Shown: in pieces, positions 18,634 through 27,224 of the stretch
Layout of the letters: each line of letters starts with the position of its first letter
Numbering within the stretch: position 1 is the stretch's first letter
Source: an uncultured Bacteroidota bacterium
GTDB taxonomy: Bacteria; Bacteroidota; Bacteroidia; Chitinophagales; Chitinophagaceae
DNA: 64,000 nt
Direction: 5' to 3'
Assembly: GCA_937928385.1 (NCBI GenBank)
Contig: CALEZD010000093.1
Location: 1-64,000 of the forward strand
Notes under the pieces: model-generated
The model's input: only the letters and a program-made list of their open reading frames with translations
Database searches by the model: none
What the model was told of the DNA's origin: nothing
Translations under genes and position numbers: made by a program

Positions 18634-18763
18634 ACGTATTAAAAATACTGATTTTTGCGTTATGGTATTTCTTAGTTAGACACCCTGTATATTTATTAAG
18701 TTTGGGTTTATACCATTTTTTTTCGCTGTAGTGCTTACTGCTCATTATCTTACAGCCCTGAAT

Positions 18764-20188
18764 ATGCGTTTCTGCCTGCTGATATACCTGTTGATATTGG
18801 CTGTTCCTGCTTTTGCCCAGGTGCAGGATATCACGCATGACCAGTTGGCCACCGTACTTGAAAAGGCTCCGGCCGCCGAAAAGGTATGGCTGCGCTCCAT
18901 ACATATTACAGGTAATAAGGTAACGCGCAGGCCCATTATCCTGCGCGAAATGAACGTGGCAGAAGGTGATTCCCTGCTGAAAGAAGAATTGCCCGAACTG
19001 CTGGTACTGAACCAGAAAAGGATTTTCAACCTGTCCATTTTTATTGAAGTACAGGTTATAGCGGATAGCGTGTCACCGGGTATTATAGACTGGCAGGTAA
19101 AAGTGCGTGAGCAGTGGTACATTATTCCAGAAGTTACTTTCAAGTTAGCCGACAGGAACTTCAACGTGTGGTGGGTAGAGCAAAATAGGGATATCAGGCG
19201 GGCCAATATTGGCGTCAACCTGAAAAACAGGAATTTCAGAGGCAACCTGGAGAATGCCGTGATAGTGGCGCAGATAGGGTACACGCAGAAGTTCGGGTTG
19301 GAATACAGCCGCCCCTATGTAGACAAGGCGCAGAAACACGGTTTTGGTGTTAAGGTGTTTACCAGCCGCAACGAAGAATGGTTTTATAAAACCGACAGCA
19401 ACAAATGGCAGTTTGCCCGTACGCCCGGCAGTTATATCACTACTGCATTCGAGGCTTCGGGCAGCTATTCGTACCGCCCCGCCTACGCCAGCAGGCATCT
19501 GCTGGAGCTGCGCTATCGTCGCCAGCATGTGCAGGACACGGTACTCTCAATTAACCCCGATTACTTCCTGGATGGTAAAAAACAGCAGCAATTGATGGAG
19601 CTGATATACCGTCATGAGCTGAATATGGTAGATAACTGGAACTACTCACTAACGGGGCTTAAAAGCATCGTACAGTCGATAGTGCGTGTAGGCTGGGAGG
19701 GATTTGATTTTCAAAACCAGTACCATGCTGAAATAGGCTATTTCAAAAAACTGCACAAGAAACTATATAGCTCCCACATTTTCAGGGGCAGGCTATCATT
19801 TCCTGAATCGCAGCCTTATACTTATGTATATGCTATGGGCACAGGCAGCGAATACCTGCGCGGGTACGAGTATTATGTAATAGACGGCTCTCACTACGGC
19901 ATATTGCGTACCAACCTGAAGTACGAGTTGGTGAACTGGACTATCCGAAACATACCCATCCGCTATATAGCTACATTACCCATCCGCCTGTACCCCAAAG
20001 TATTTTTTGACCTGGGCTATGCCAAAAACAAATTTGCAGGCAATAGTTACATGAATAACAGGCCATTGTATTCATGGGGCGTGGGTACCGACCTGGTCTC
20101 CATTTACGATTTCAAGCTCCGTCTGGAATACACATGGAACCATTTGGGCGAAAAAGGATTATTTTTACATATAAACAACAGCGAGTAA
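18764..20188 (+). CDS. BamA/TamA-like outer-membrane protein with POTRA-type N-terminus
   Basis: A 474-residue protein counted from the ATG at 18764; the GTG 33 bases upstream would put residues before the signal peptide MRFCLLIYLLILAVPAFAQ. After cleavage there is one POTRA-like domain (about residues 45-130: VWLRSIHITGNKVTRRPIILREM). A surface-antigen (D15) type beta-barrel follows, with many aromatic-flanked strands. It is much shorter than BamA, which has five POTRA domains, so a dedicated translocation or assembly role is more likely than being the essential BamA. It lies 42 bp upstream of nadK on the same strand. The chain ends in HINNSE rather than with a terminal aromatic residue. Confidence 0.8.
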   Translation: MRFCLLIYLLILAVPAFAQVQDITHDQLATVLEKAPAAEKVWLRSIHITGNKVTRRPIILREMNVAEGDSLLKEELPELLVLNQKRIFNLSIFIEVQVIADSVSPGIIDWQVKVREQWYIIPEVTFKLADRNFNVWWVEQNRDIRRANIGVNLKNRNFRGNLENAVIVAQIGYTQKFGLEYSRPYVDKAQKHGFGVKVFTSRNEEWFYKTDSNKWQFARTPGSYITTAFEASGSYSYRPAYASRHLLELRYRRQHVQDTVLSINPDYFLDGKKQQQLMELIYRHELNMVDNWNYSLTGLKSIVQSIVRVGWEGFDFQNQYHAEIGYFKKLHKKLYSSHIFRGRLSFPESQPYTYVYAMGTGSEYLRGYEYYVIDGSHYGILRTNLKYELVNWTIRNIPIRYIATLPIRLYPKVFFDLGYAKNKFAGNSYMNNRPLYSWGVGTDLVSIYDFKLRLEYTWNHLGEKGLFLHINNSE

Positions 20189-20230
20189 ACGGCTTTTATA
20201 CATGGCGGCTGGCTGTACACACACATATCT

Positions 20231-21109
20231 ATGCTGGTAGCATTATACAACCGTACATTCGAAGAAGAAAATATCCCCCGTATACGACACGTCATTCAAC
20301 TGCTGGAGCAGCACAACCTGCACATGGTATTCCACAAACAGTTTTATGAGCGTATAGAGCCTTATATAACGCTCAAAGAAAAACCTGCCCTGTTTATGAA
20401 CGCTTCCGATTTGCCGCGTAATACGGATATGCTCTTCAGCCTGGGCGGCGACGGTACTTTGCTGGATACGGTGGCTTTTGTCGGGGCATCCAATATACCC
20501 CTCATAGGCATCAACTTGGGCAGGCTGGGTTTCCTGGCTGCTATTCCTGAAGAAGAGGTGGAAGCCGCCATATCGTCGCTGGTGCGGGGTTCTTATACTG
20601 TAGAGCAGCGTACCCTGCTGCATCTTGACTCCAGTATTCCCTTATTCGACGGCATACCTTATGGCCTCAATGAATTTACCATCAACAGGAAGGATTCCTC
20701 ATCCATGATAAAAATCCACACCTACCTCAATGGTGAGTTCCTGAACACCTATTGGGCCGATGGCCTGATTGTGGCTACGCCTACGGGTTCTACAGGATAT
20801 TCGCTCAGTTGCGGCGGGCCGGTAGTCTTTCCGCAAACATCCAGCTTTGTCATAACGCCCGTGGCATCGCACAACCTGAACACACGCTCGATTGTAGTGC
20901 CTGACGATACAGTGATTTCCTTCGAGGTAGAGGGTCGCGCCGACCAGTTCTTATGTACGCTCGACTCGCGCACGCAAACCATCAGCAACCAGGTGCAGCT
21001 GGCGGTGAAGAAGGAAAACTTTACCATATCGCTGGTGCGGCCCGATGAGCATAACTTCCTGAAGACCATCCGCGAAAAACTATATTGGGGTATCGACAGC
21101 CGCAATTAG
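20231..21109 (+). CDS. nadK: NAD kinase
   Basis: The 292-residue cytoplasmic enzyme phosphorylates NAD to NADP with ATP or polyphosphate. The diagnostic GGDGT motif is at residues 72-76, the NE pair (LNEFTINRK) at 147-148, and TGSTGYSLSCGGP in the C-terminal domain. The length is normal. The ATG at 20231 gives the usual short strand MLVALYNR. The gene precedes porG, an arrangement conserved in many Bacteroidota (family knowledge), and follows a BamA-like gene. No terminator was seen between it and porG, but porG has its own promoter-like box. Confidence 0.96.
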   Translation: MLVALYNRTFEEENIPRIRHVIQLLEQHNLHMVFHKQFYERIEPYITLKEKPALFMNASDLPRNTDMLFSLGGDGTLLDTVAFVGASNIPLIGINLGRLGFLAAIPEEEVEAAISSLVRGSYTVEQRTLLHLDSSIPLFDGIPYGLNEFTINRKDSSSMIKIHTYLNGEFLNTYWADGLIVATPTGSTGYSLSCGGPVVFPQTSSFVITPVASHNLNTRSIVVPDDTVISFEVEGRADQFLCTLDSRTQTISNQVQLAVKKENFTISLVRPDEHNFLKTIREKLYWGIDSRN

Positions 21110-21137
21110 CCGGATTTTTCTTACTGCAATAAAAACT

Positions 21138-21145
21138 TACATTTG
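21138..21145 (+). promoter_or_regulatory. -7 box before porG
   Basis: TACATTTG matches TAnnTTTG, 21 bases upstream of the ATG at 21167. No clear -33 box was found. Confidence 0.45.
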
Positions 21146-21166
21146 TAGTTATACTGTCTGTACGTT

Positions 21167-22021
21167 ATGCGCAAACTGTTATACATATTATCTCTTGCTA
21201 TGTTGTCTTTTGCCGGCGCGAAAGGCCAGACCTTTTATACCGGTACCGAGTATGGGTTTATGGCAGGCGGGTCCCAATATTTCGGCGACCTGAACGATAA
21301 TTATGGGTTTAAAACAGTTAACCCTGTTGTAGGGGCGTTCACCCGCATCCACATGAACCCTTATATATCCATCAGGCTTGGCGCTAATGTTACCCGTGTG
21401 TCTTACGACGATAAGCTGTCATCCAATAAGTTCAACCGCACGCGCAACCTCAATTTCGTCAGCAACATAGCAGAAGCGGGCATATTTACCGAATTCAACT
21501 TTTTCCGCTTCGTGACGGGTGAAACCAAAAGCCGCTGGACACCCTACCTGGTAGGCGGTATCGGTGTTTTTTACTACGACCCGTACACCACGCTGGACGG
21601 CAGGAAATATTACCTGCGCCGCTTTGGTACCGAAGGCCAGTTTGCAGGCTATGGAGACCGTGGTTACAGCCAGTTAGGCTTTATGTTCCCGGTGGGGGCA
21701 GGTTTTAAATACTGGTTAGGCCCGGGTGTTAACCTTAGCTTCGAGATAGCTGACCGCCTTACCACTACCGATTATATGGATGATGTAAGCGCTACTTATG
21801 TAGGTGCTGAAAATTTTGAAAGCACTCCCGGGTTCGAAAATGTTGCTTTCAGGTTGCAGGACAGGTCGCTGGAAGTAGATAACGAGGCCCTGGGCAGGCC
21901 GGGCAAGCAGCGCGGCAACAGCGCCAGCAAAGACCAGTACCTGACGTTCACTTTCAGCATTTCTTTCCAGCTGAAAACGTATAAATGCCCCACTTACCTG
22001 AAGCAGGGCTACCTGTACTAA
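21167..22021 (+). CDS. porG: DUF6089 / PorG-like outer-membrane protein
   Basis: The 284-residue protein has a signal peptide (MRKLLYILSLAMLSFAGAKGQ) and an eight-stranded-barrel-like sequence. It begins with the typical EYGFMAGGSQYFGDLND of DUF6089 proteins and has a TPYLVGGIGVFYYDP strand. In Porphyromonas gingivalis the PorG protein of this family is required for type IX secretion. The position directly after nadK agrees with the conserved order in Bacteroidota. The expected next genes of that order (uppS, bamA) are missing; instead a convergent acetyltransferase gene overlaps its stop codon. The PorG assignment rests on family resemblance and context. Confidence 0.8.
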   Translation: MRKLLYILSLAMLSFAGAKGQTFYTGTEYGFMAGGSQYFGDLNDNYGFKTVNPVVGAFTRIHMNPYISIRLGANVTRVSYDDKLSSNKFNRTRNLNFVSNIAEAGIFTEFNFFRFVTGETKSRWTPYLVGGIGVFYYDPYTTLDGRKYYLRRFGTEGQFAGYGDRGYSQLGFMFPVGAGFKYWLGPGVNLSFEIADRLTTTDYMDDVSATYVGAENFESTPGFENVAFRLQDRSLEVDNEALGRPGKQRGNSASKDQYLTFTFSISFQLKTYKCPTYLKQGYLY

Positions 22022-22470
22022 AAGTCAATAGACACATTCACCCACTCGGGGTCAAACTTTGCATCGTACTTTTTGTAAAAGTTAATTGCAGGCTCATTCC
22101 AGTCCAGCACCTGCCACAGCATACCGCTGAAACCTTTTGCCTTGGCTACCTCTATCAATTCGTCCAATAGTTTTTTACCTATGCCCCTGCCCCGGTATTC
22201 TTCTGTTACTATCAAATCTTCCAGGTACATGCGTTGCCCCTTCCAGGTAGAGTAGCGGATATAATACAGCGCAAAACCCACGATAATGTCATCCGTTTCC
22301 GCTACAATAGCCCACCACACCGGCTGCTCGCCAAAACCACTTTCTTCAAAATGCTCCAGGCTTACGGTTACAGCTTCGGGCTCACGCTCGTACACAGCCA
22401 GTTCCTGCACCAGTTCCATCAGCCTGGGGCAATCTGCTATCCGGGCTTCCCGTATAATAACTTCGTTCAT
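22018..22470 (-). CDS. GNAT family N-acetyltransferase (SSAT-like)
   Basis: A 150-residue cytoplasmic acetyl-CoA-dependent acetyltransferase, counted from the ATG at 22470; a TTG 60 bases upstream gives a non-homologous extension. The acetyl-CoA binding motif YRGRGIGKKLL and the C-terminal DWNEPAINFYKKYDA segment are typical of the spermidine/spermine or diamine acetyltransferase-like branch. The actual substrate (polyamine, amino acid analogue) cannot be told. The stop codon overlaps the stop of porG on the other strand by two bases. Confidence 0.88.
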   Translation of the reverse strand: MNEVIIREARIADCPRLMELVQELAVYEREPEAVTVSLEHFEESGFGEQPVWWAIVAETDDIIVGFALYYIRYSTWKGQRMYLEDLIVTEEYRGRGIGKKLLDELIEVAKAKGFSGMLWQVLDWNEPAINFYKKYDAKFDPEWVNVSIDF

Positions 22471-22620
22471 TTCCTTAGTTTTTGGCAATACCTTTGCCGG
22501 TATACCGTTAATATAGTTTAGAGTTGCCAAACTTCCGTTAAAAGCACCATAATAAAAACAGCGAACGGATTTTTATATCTATATTAAACATCTTGCAAAT
22601 AACTTGATTAACCGGACAAT

Positions 22621-24177
22621 ATGAACAATACACAGGGCGAAATACTTTGGGTGGATGATGAAATCGAATCGCTGAAATCGCAGATACTCTTTCTGAAAAA
22701 TAAGGGCTACGAGGTGACAGCCGTGACCAATGGCTACGATGCGCTGGAAACACTGAAGGAGAAAAACGTAGACGTAGTGCTGCTGGACGAAAGTATGCCC
22801 GGCATGACAGGGCTTGAAACCCTGGCCAAAATAAAAGAGGTACGCCCGTCGCTGCCGGTGGTAATGGTGACCAAGAACGAGGCGGAATACATCATGGAAG
22901 AGGCCATCGGCTCGCAGATAAGCGATTACCTGATAAAGCCGGTGAACCCCAACCAGGTACTGATGTCGCTGAAGAAAATAATGGACAGCAAACGCCTGGT
23001 ATCGCAGCGCACCACTACCGCCTACCAGCAGGACTTCCGCAACCTCTTTATGGCATTAAGTTCCAGCCCCAGCCACGAGGAGTGGAAGGAACTGTATAAA
23101 AAACTGATATACTGGGAGCTGGAAATGAGCCGCAGCGACAGCTCAGAGATGATGGAAGTGCTCACCAGCCAGAAGACCGAAGCCAATACGGAGTTCTATA
23201 AGTTCATCAATAAGAACTACGCCAAATGGATAAAATCAGGCGACGGCCCTTTGCTCTCGCACAATGTGTTCAAAGAAAAGATAAAACCCCACCTGCAGCA
23301 GGGCAAGCCCACCTTCCTGGTAGTGATAGACAACCTGCGTTTCGACCAGTGGAAGGTGCTGGAGCCCATCATCAGCAATACCTACCGGGTGATGGAAGAA
23401 GACAGTTTCTACAGCATACTGCCTACGGCTACGCAATACGCGCGCAATGCTTTATTTGCCGGTATGCTGCCTGCGGATATAGAAAAGAAATTCCCCAACG
23501 AGTGGAAGAATGACGACGAAGAGGGCGGTAAAAACCTGTTTGAGGAAACCTTCCTGAAATACCAGATGAAACAACTGGGGCTGGGCGACCTGAAAACGCA
23601 ATACCTGAAAATAACCAATAACGAAAACGGCAAATTGTTTGAAGAGGATGTGCACAACTACCTGAACAACGACCTGACGGTAATCGTGTACAACTTCGTG
23701 GATATGCTATCGCACGCGCGTACCGAAATGGAAGTGCTGAAAGAACTGGCGGGCGATGAAATGTCTTACCGCTCGCTGACGGTGAGCTGGTTTGAACACT
23801 CGCCGCTGTACCGTGCGCTGAAGAAAGTGGCGGACAAAGGCATACAGCTCATCATCACCACCGACCACGGTACCATGAAGGTAAGAACCCCCAGCAAGTG
23901 CATAGGCGACAGGCACACCACCACCAACCTGCGCTACAAGCACGGGCGCAACCTGCAATACGAAGAAAAAGACGTACTCGCCTTCCGCGACCCGTCTGAA
24001 GCAGGATTGCCCAAGCCGAATATCAGTTCAACCTTTATCTTTGCAAAGGGAGATGTATTCCTGTGTTATCCTAATAATTACAATCATTATGTGAATTATT
24101 ACAGGAACACCTTCCAGCACGGGGGCATATCCCTCGAAGAAATGATTGTACCCATAGTAAGGTTGGAAAGTAAATAA
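22621..24177 (+). CDS. porX: PorX: response regulator with PglZ/alkaline-phosphatase domain
   Basis: The 518-residue protein has an N-terminal receiver domain (residues 1-120; acidic residues 12-14, phospho-acceptor Asp56 in LLDESMPG, Lys in DYLIKPVN), a helical linker, and a C-terminal PglZ/alkaline-phosphatase-superfamily domain. The latter has metal-site segments such as VIDNLRFDQW, TTDHGTMKV and GDRHTTTNLRY. This architecture is specific to PorX, the regulator of type IX secretion in Bacteroidota, which has been described as a zinc phosphodiesterase on (oligo)nucleotides. Its usual partner kinase PorY is not in this window. It overlaps by one base (TAATG) with the following membrane-protein gene, implying co-translation. 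Confidence 0.95.
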   Translation: MNNTQGEILWVDDEIESLKSQILFLKNKGYEVTAVTNGYDALETLKEKNVDVVLLDESMPGMTGLETLAKIKEVRPSLPVVMVTKNEAEYIMEEAIGSQISDYLIKPVNPNQVLMSLKKIMDSKRLVSQRTTTAYQQDFRNLFMALSSSPSHEEWKELYKKLIYWELEMSRSDSSEMMEVLTSQKTEANTEFYKFINKNYAKWIKSGDGPLLSHNVFKEKIKPHLQQGKPTFLVVIDNLRFDQWKVLEPIISNTYRVMEEDSFYSILPTATQYARNALFAGMLPADIEKKFPNEWKNDDEEGGKNLFEETFLKYQMKQLGLGDLKTQYLKITNNENGKLFEEDVHNYLNNDLTVIVYNFVDMLSHARTEMEVLKELAGDEMSYRSLTVSWFEHSPLYRALKKVADKGIQLIITTDHGTMKVRTPSKCIGDRHTTTNLRYKHGRNLQYEEKDVLAFRDPSEAGLPKPNISSTFIFAKGDVFLCYPNNYNHYVNYYRNTFQHGGISLEEMIVPIVRLESK

Positions 24178-24671
24178 TGGCTCTGTTTTCTTTTATAAGC
24201 CGCCTCGATAAGAAAGAGAGGCGTTTCGAAATAATCTCATTGGTGTTGCTGGCGGTGCTGCTGCTGCTCACGCCCATTATCTGGTCTGTAGTGCCCGACA
24301 AGGTGCTGATACTGCAGCAGGACACCGGCGCGCTGGATAGCTACAACAACAAATCAGCACTCTGGCTCTTTCCGCTGATAGGGGTAATCATATACGCCGC
24401 TATATCTATACAGAAGTATTACCTGATAAAATACCGCGAAGCCCCCGCCAAAGGCGAAGAACCCGAGCATACCACCACCATATGGGTGCTGCGCCTGGTA
24501 AAAATGATAGCCATGGCGGGCCTCATCATCAGCGTGCTGGAAGTATGGGTAGCCACCGCCAAAGGCAGCCCCGCAGCTACGGCAGGCATAGTGCTGGAGG
24601 TGCTGATAGTAGCTGCGCTGTTCACCATTGTGTTTAAAGAGGTGATGGCGAAGTATGGGAAGAGGGGGTGA
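24177..24671 (+). CDS. Small membrane protein, DUF1648-like
   Basis: The 164-residue protein has four hydrophobic helices (about residues 20-40, 62-80, 105-122, 130-152). The segment VPDKVLILQQDTGALDSY followed by KSALWLFPLIG resembles DUF1648 membrane proteins (VPxxhxxxGxxDxyxxKxxxxxxPxi pattern). The start codon shares its A with the porX stop codon, so the two are translationally coupled. A link with PorX function is inferred only from position. The C-terminus is short and basic (AKYGKRG). Confidence 0.75.
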   Translation: MALFSFISRLDKKERRFEIISLVLLAVLLLLTPIIWSVVPDKVLILQQDTGALDSYNNKSALWLFPLIGVIIYAAISIQKYYLIKYREAPAKGEEPEHTTTIWVLRLVKMIAMAGLIISVLEVWVATAKGSPAATAGIVLEVLIVAALFTIVFKEVMAKYGKRG

Positions 24672-24739
24672 GGAATCAAGACCGCCTGCCCCGCCCAATG
24701 CATGGGTCATTTCGATAGAGCGAAACGAAAGAGAACTAC

Positions 24740-24780
24740 CTCATTGAGGCAATTGAAAAAGACATTATCCGCGAAATAAA
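24740..24780 (+). repeat. Short repeat shared by both ends of the accessory pocket (left copy)
   Basis: The core CTCATTGAGGCAATTGAAAA, then AGAC and later CGAAATAAA, recurs at 27941-27980 with few changes. Both copies are intergenic and in the same orientation. Confidence 0.6.
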
Positions 24781-24925
24781 TCTCCTGAACACAAACCGTC
24801 GCCTGCATTTTTGCGCCAACTATGGGCACTATTTTATTTGCAAAGTTCATAGATTTGATTGACTGTTTGACTAGCCCGTGACTCATTAATCACTCTTTTG
24901 CACAATAATAGTAGTTTACATCAAA

Positions 24926-25225
24926 ATGAGTAAAATCCTGAGATATATTAATCCACTTACCATTTTATTGATGATTACATCTGCGTGGTCATTAAATCTC
25001 GTTTTTGGTTACGGAGAACCAAGTGTAAAAGGGTGGCAATATATAGGTGCCGCAATATTGATAGGAATAATATGTGTGCCTGCACTAATTATAAATATTA
25101 TTATCAATATTGTAGCTAAACAAAAAGGATGGAACAATAAAATACTATTAATCGTTCAAAGCATTGCAACCATTGGCATAATTGCAGCACTGGTAAGCTT
25201 TTGGCTTTTACTTTGTAGCCTCTAA
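24926..25225 (+). CDS. Small hypothetical membrane protein
   Basis: A 99-residue protein with three predicted membrane helices (about residues 8-25, 38-65, 75-97) and almost no soluble part. I recognise no family. It is AT-richer than porX and moxR around it and is the first gene of the accessory pocket. A hairpin lies between it and the convergent gene at 25292. Confidence 0.6.
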   Translation: MSKILRYINPLTILLMITSAWSLNLVFGYGEPSVKGWQYIGAAILIGIICVPALIINIIINIVAKQKGWNNKILLIVQSIATIGIIAALVSFWLLLCSL

Positions 25226-25250
25226 AAAGCTGAACTCATTCTCATTCACA

Positions 25251-25277
25251 GCCGAGTCTCCTGATAAGGGACTCGGC
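25251..25277. terminator. Hairpin between convergent genes
   Basis: GCCGAGTC (25251-25258) pairs with GACTCGGC (25270-25277). It stands between the convergent genes ending at 25225 and 25292. There is no T tract, so termination strength is uncertain. Confidence 0.5.
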
Positions 25278-25291
25278 GACAATCAGGGGAA

Positions 25292-26563
25292 TCATACCAG
25301 TTTCCGTGTTCTTAAGTCACAATCGTATTGAATCTCTTTCCTGATTTTATTGGAGAGTACTCCGTTTGCCAAGAGTATTTCTATGGCATTTCTTCTGTGG
25401 ATGGCACAGTTCATTTTGTCATATAGTATCTCCAAAGGCTTTTTACATTCCTTTGTTTTGTTAGCCTCGTAAATGTTAGTGTATGCTATTGCCAGTTGCT
25501 CTACCTTATGTTCCCCCTTTGCCTGGCCGGCAATTGCACTTAATAACTTATGGTCGCCCGGCTTGTAATTCGAAATAAGAATTTGCAGATAATCAATCGG
25601 ATTCTTGCTGGTCTGAATGTTATGCAATGCGAATTCCCTGATTGACTTCCCCTTCAGGTGGCGCAAAGCGTCAATAGCATTCTCTGCAATTTTATTCTTC
25701 CGGCTTTTCTTCTGGCTGGCGTAATCTAATATTATCTGCTTGTCTAAAGGGAAAGGATGATGGTAAAAAACGTATAAAAGCCGCTCAATCTTAAACTTAT
25801 CCGTTTCTTTAACCAGCACCTCGGCAACTTTTAATACTTCTTCCGTATTTAATTTTTTTATCCTAAAAAATAACCCCCAGTATTTGGGACGACACAAGTC
25901 CTCAATGAGGTCGCCATTGGGTGGACGTTTGGCTAAGTATTTTTCTCTTTTGTTGTCTACACGTTTTATTTCCTTTAGGTAGATACGAATATATTTGTTG
26001 GTCCTGGCTTCCTTTTTCAGTTCTTCATAAACCTTTATCTCAGGGTTTTTCTCCTGGAATTCAACTAGGATTGAATCATCCTGCCAACCATCAGGATCTT
26101 GTTCCAGCTGTTTCCCAAACTTTTCAGCGATATATATCATCCCTTGCAACCCATCGAGTTCCAGTATTTCTGAAGATCCGGCCCAATCTGAACCTTCAAT
26201 AGGATTATTTAAGAAACGGCTATAAATAGCATCCTTCATTTCAGCATCCCCACGTTCTGCATAGAATTTTGCCAATTCTAATAGGTGGGTCAGGTTCCAG
26301 GTATCTTTTTTCTCATTGGCCAAACCATGCAATACAGCTTTACGTATTTTGTCCTGTTGTTTTGAAAGAGAAATAAGCTCATATATATATTGGGCACTGC
26401 TACCCTCACACTGTCCGTCGTAGGCATAGTTCTTCAACACTCCTTTAATGATATGATTGGAAAAGTCAATTTTCGGATAGCGTTTCATTAACAGGTATGC
26501 TTCCCCTGTTCCGCATTTTAGTGAATTGAAAAATTGTCGTTTTATTTCTGAAGTACTGGTCAT
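25292..26563 (-). CDS. Unknown alpha-helical repeat (HEAT/ARM-like) protein
   Basis: A 423-residue cytoplasmic protein with no signal peptide, rich in Lys, Leu and Ile. It consists of recurring amphipathic helices of HEAT or ARM solenoid type (for example KIAENAIDALRHLKGKSI, EVLKVAEVLVKETDKFK). I recognise no family and propose no function beyond a protein-binding scaffold. The ATG at 26563 is preferred: a GTG-initiated extension to 26626 would run through a TAAATTTG promoter box at 26605-26612. Its base composition is clearly AT-richer than the neighbouring core genes, consistent with transfer. Confidence 0.7.
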   Translation of the reverse strand: MTSTSEIKRQFFNSLKCGTGEAYLLMKRYPKIDFSNHIIKGVLKNYAYDGQCEGSSAQYIYELISLSKQQDKIRKAVLHGLANEKKDTWNLTHLLELAKFYAERGDAEMKDAIYSRFLNNPIEGSDWAGSSEILELDGLQGMIYIAEKFGKQLEQDPDGWQDDSILVEFQEKNPEIKVYEELKKEARTNKYIRIYLKEIKRVDNKREKYLAKRPPNGDLIEDLCRPKYWGLFFRIKKLNTEEVLKVAEVLVKETDKFKIERLLYVFYHHPFPLDKQIILDYASQKKSRKNKIAENAIDALRHLKGKSIREFALHNIQTSKNPIDYLQILISNYKPGDHKLLSAIAGQAKGEHKVEQLAIAYTNIYEANKTKECKKPLEILYDKMNCAIHRRNAIEILLANGVLSNKIRKEIQYDCDLRTRKLV

Positions 26564-26604
26564 AGAAAGCTGATAGAGTCTACGATTGTTTCTGTTATAG
26601 CCAA

Positions 26605-26612
26605 CCAAATTT
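26605..26612 (-). promoter_or_regulatory. -7 box for the helical-repeat gene
   Basis: CAAATTTA reads TAAATTTG on the minus strand, about 42 bases upstream of the ATG at 26563. It supports that start. Confidence 0.45.
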
Positions 26613-26639
26613 ATGGCTTTTCTCACTCCTCACCGAGTA

Positions 26640-27086
26640 TTATAAATTCTTTTTTAGTGTCTGCAATAATCTCATTTTTCGGTCAGTAGCATCGCGCCAC
26701 AACATCATATACCCGTTACCATTTCGGTGTTTTGCATTTGCCCAATCGTAAAATTGTATCAATTCCCTTCCAAGAGATTCTAGTTTGTATAATCTAATAG
26801 TGTCTCTGCTATCTGTTGTTATATATAGCGATGAGGAGTCTGACTGTTGGATAACCCATTCCCCTTTATTAAAGAATAGTTTATTGTCTTTTATTTTCGA
26901 ATTATAACGAACTACGTCTCCTGAGTCAGTATACATGTAGACATTCTTCTTAGAAATAGTCAATTCGTAATAATTGTCTTCATTGTCAATGTACTGCCAG
27001 CTATTGAGAGAAACACTCTCTTGTGCATTTGCCAGAGTGCTAACAAAAAGAAAATAAAAGTGAACTGAACTCTCATAAAAATGCAC
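26640..27086 (-). CDS. Small secreted unknown protein, signal peptide apparently frameshifted
   Basis: The body of about 125 residues starts after STLANAQESVSLNSW, which looks like a signal-peptide cleavage site (ANA/Q), but in this frame the only start is a GTG at 27086 with a poor, uncharged leader. In the next frame an ATG at 27076 encodes MRVQFTFIFFLLAL, a proper signal-peptide head. The frames would join after a one- or two-base change within the T-rich stretch at about 27040-27060. Either the gene is a frameshifted pseudogene, the sequence has an indel error, or translation slips. The body resembles small lipocalin-like beta proteins (WQYIDNEDNYYELTISKK) but no family is certain. A 105-bp repeat element (copy A) lies directly upstream. 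Confidence 0.5.
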   Translation of the reverse strand: MHFYESSVHFYFLFVSTLANAQESVSLNSWQYIDNEDNYYELTISKKNVYMYTDSGDVVRYNSKIKDNKLFFNKGEWVIQQSDSSSLYITTDSRDTIRLYKLESLGRELIQFYDWANAKHRNGNGYMMLWRDATDRKMRLLQTLKKNL

Positions 27087-27096
27087 ATGTACCCCT

Positions 27097-27209
27097 CCAC
27101 TGGTTTAAGTTTTTTGCAACTTAAATTTACAAATAAAAGCAAGACTGTGCCTGGCAGAGTGTAGGTGTAGCTACAGAGTATGTTTTGCCGGTTGCAAACT
27201 TCAACCAGT
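27097..27209. repeat. Hairpin-rich repeat element, copy A
   Basis: About 105-113 bp, clearly homologous to copy B at 27676-27779 and directly repeated. Ends: ACTGGTTTAAG at 27099-27109 is an inverted match (one mismatch) to CTTCAACCAGT at 27199-27209. Inside are the hairpin TTTAAGT/ACTTAAA and a TGTAG/CTACA hairpin. It lies upstream of the minus-strand gene at 26640. Confidence 0.6.
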
Positions 27210-27224
27210 TATTGATTACTTACC

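Noticed and set aside
22471..22530. TTG-initiated N-terminal extension of the acetyltransferase
   Set aside because: The extra 20 residues do not fit the family, and the ATG at 22470 gives the usual beginning.
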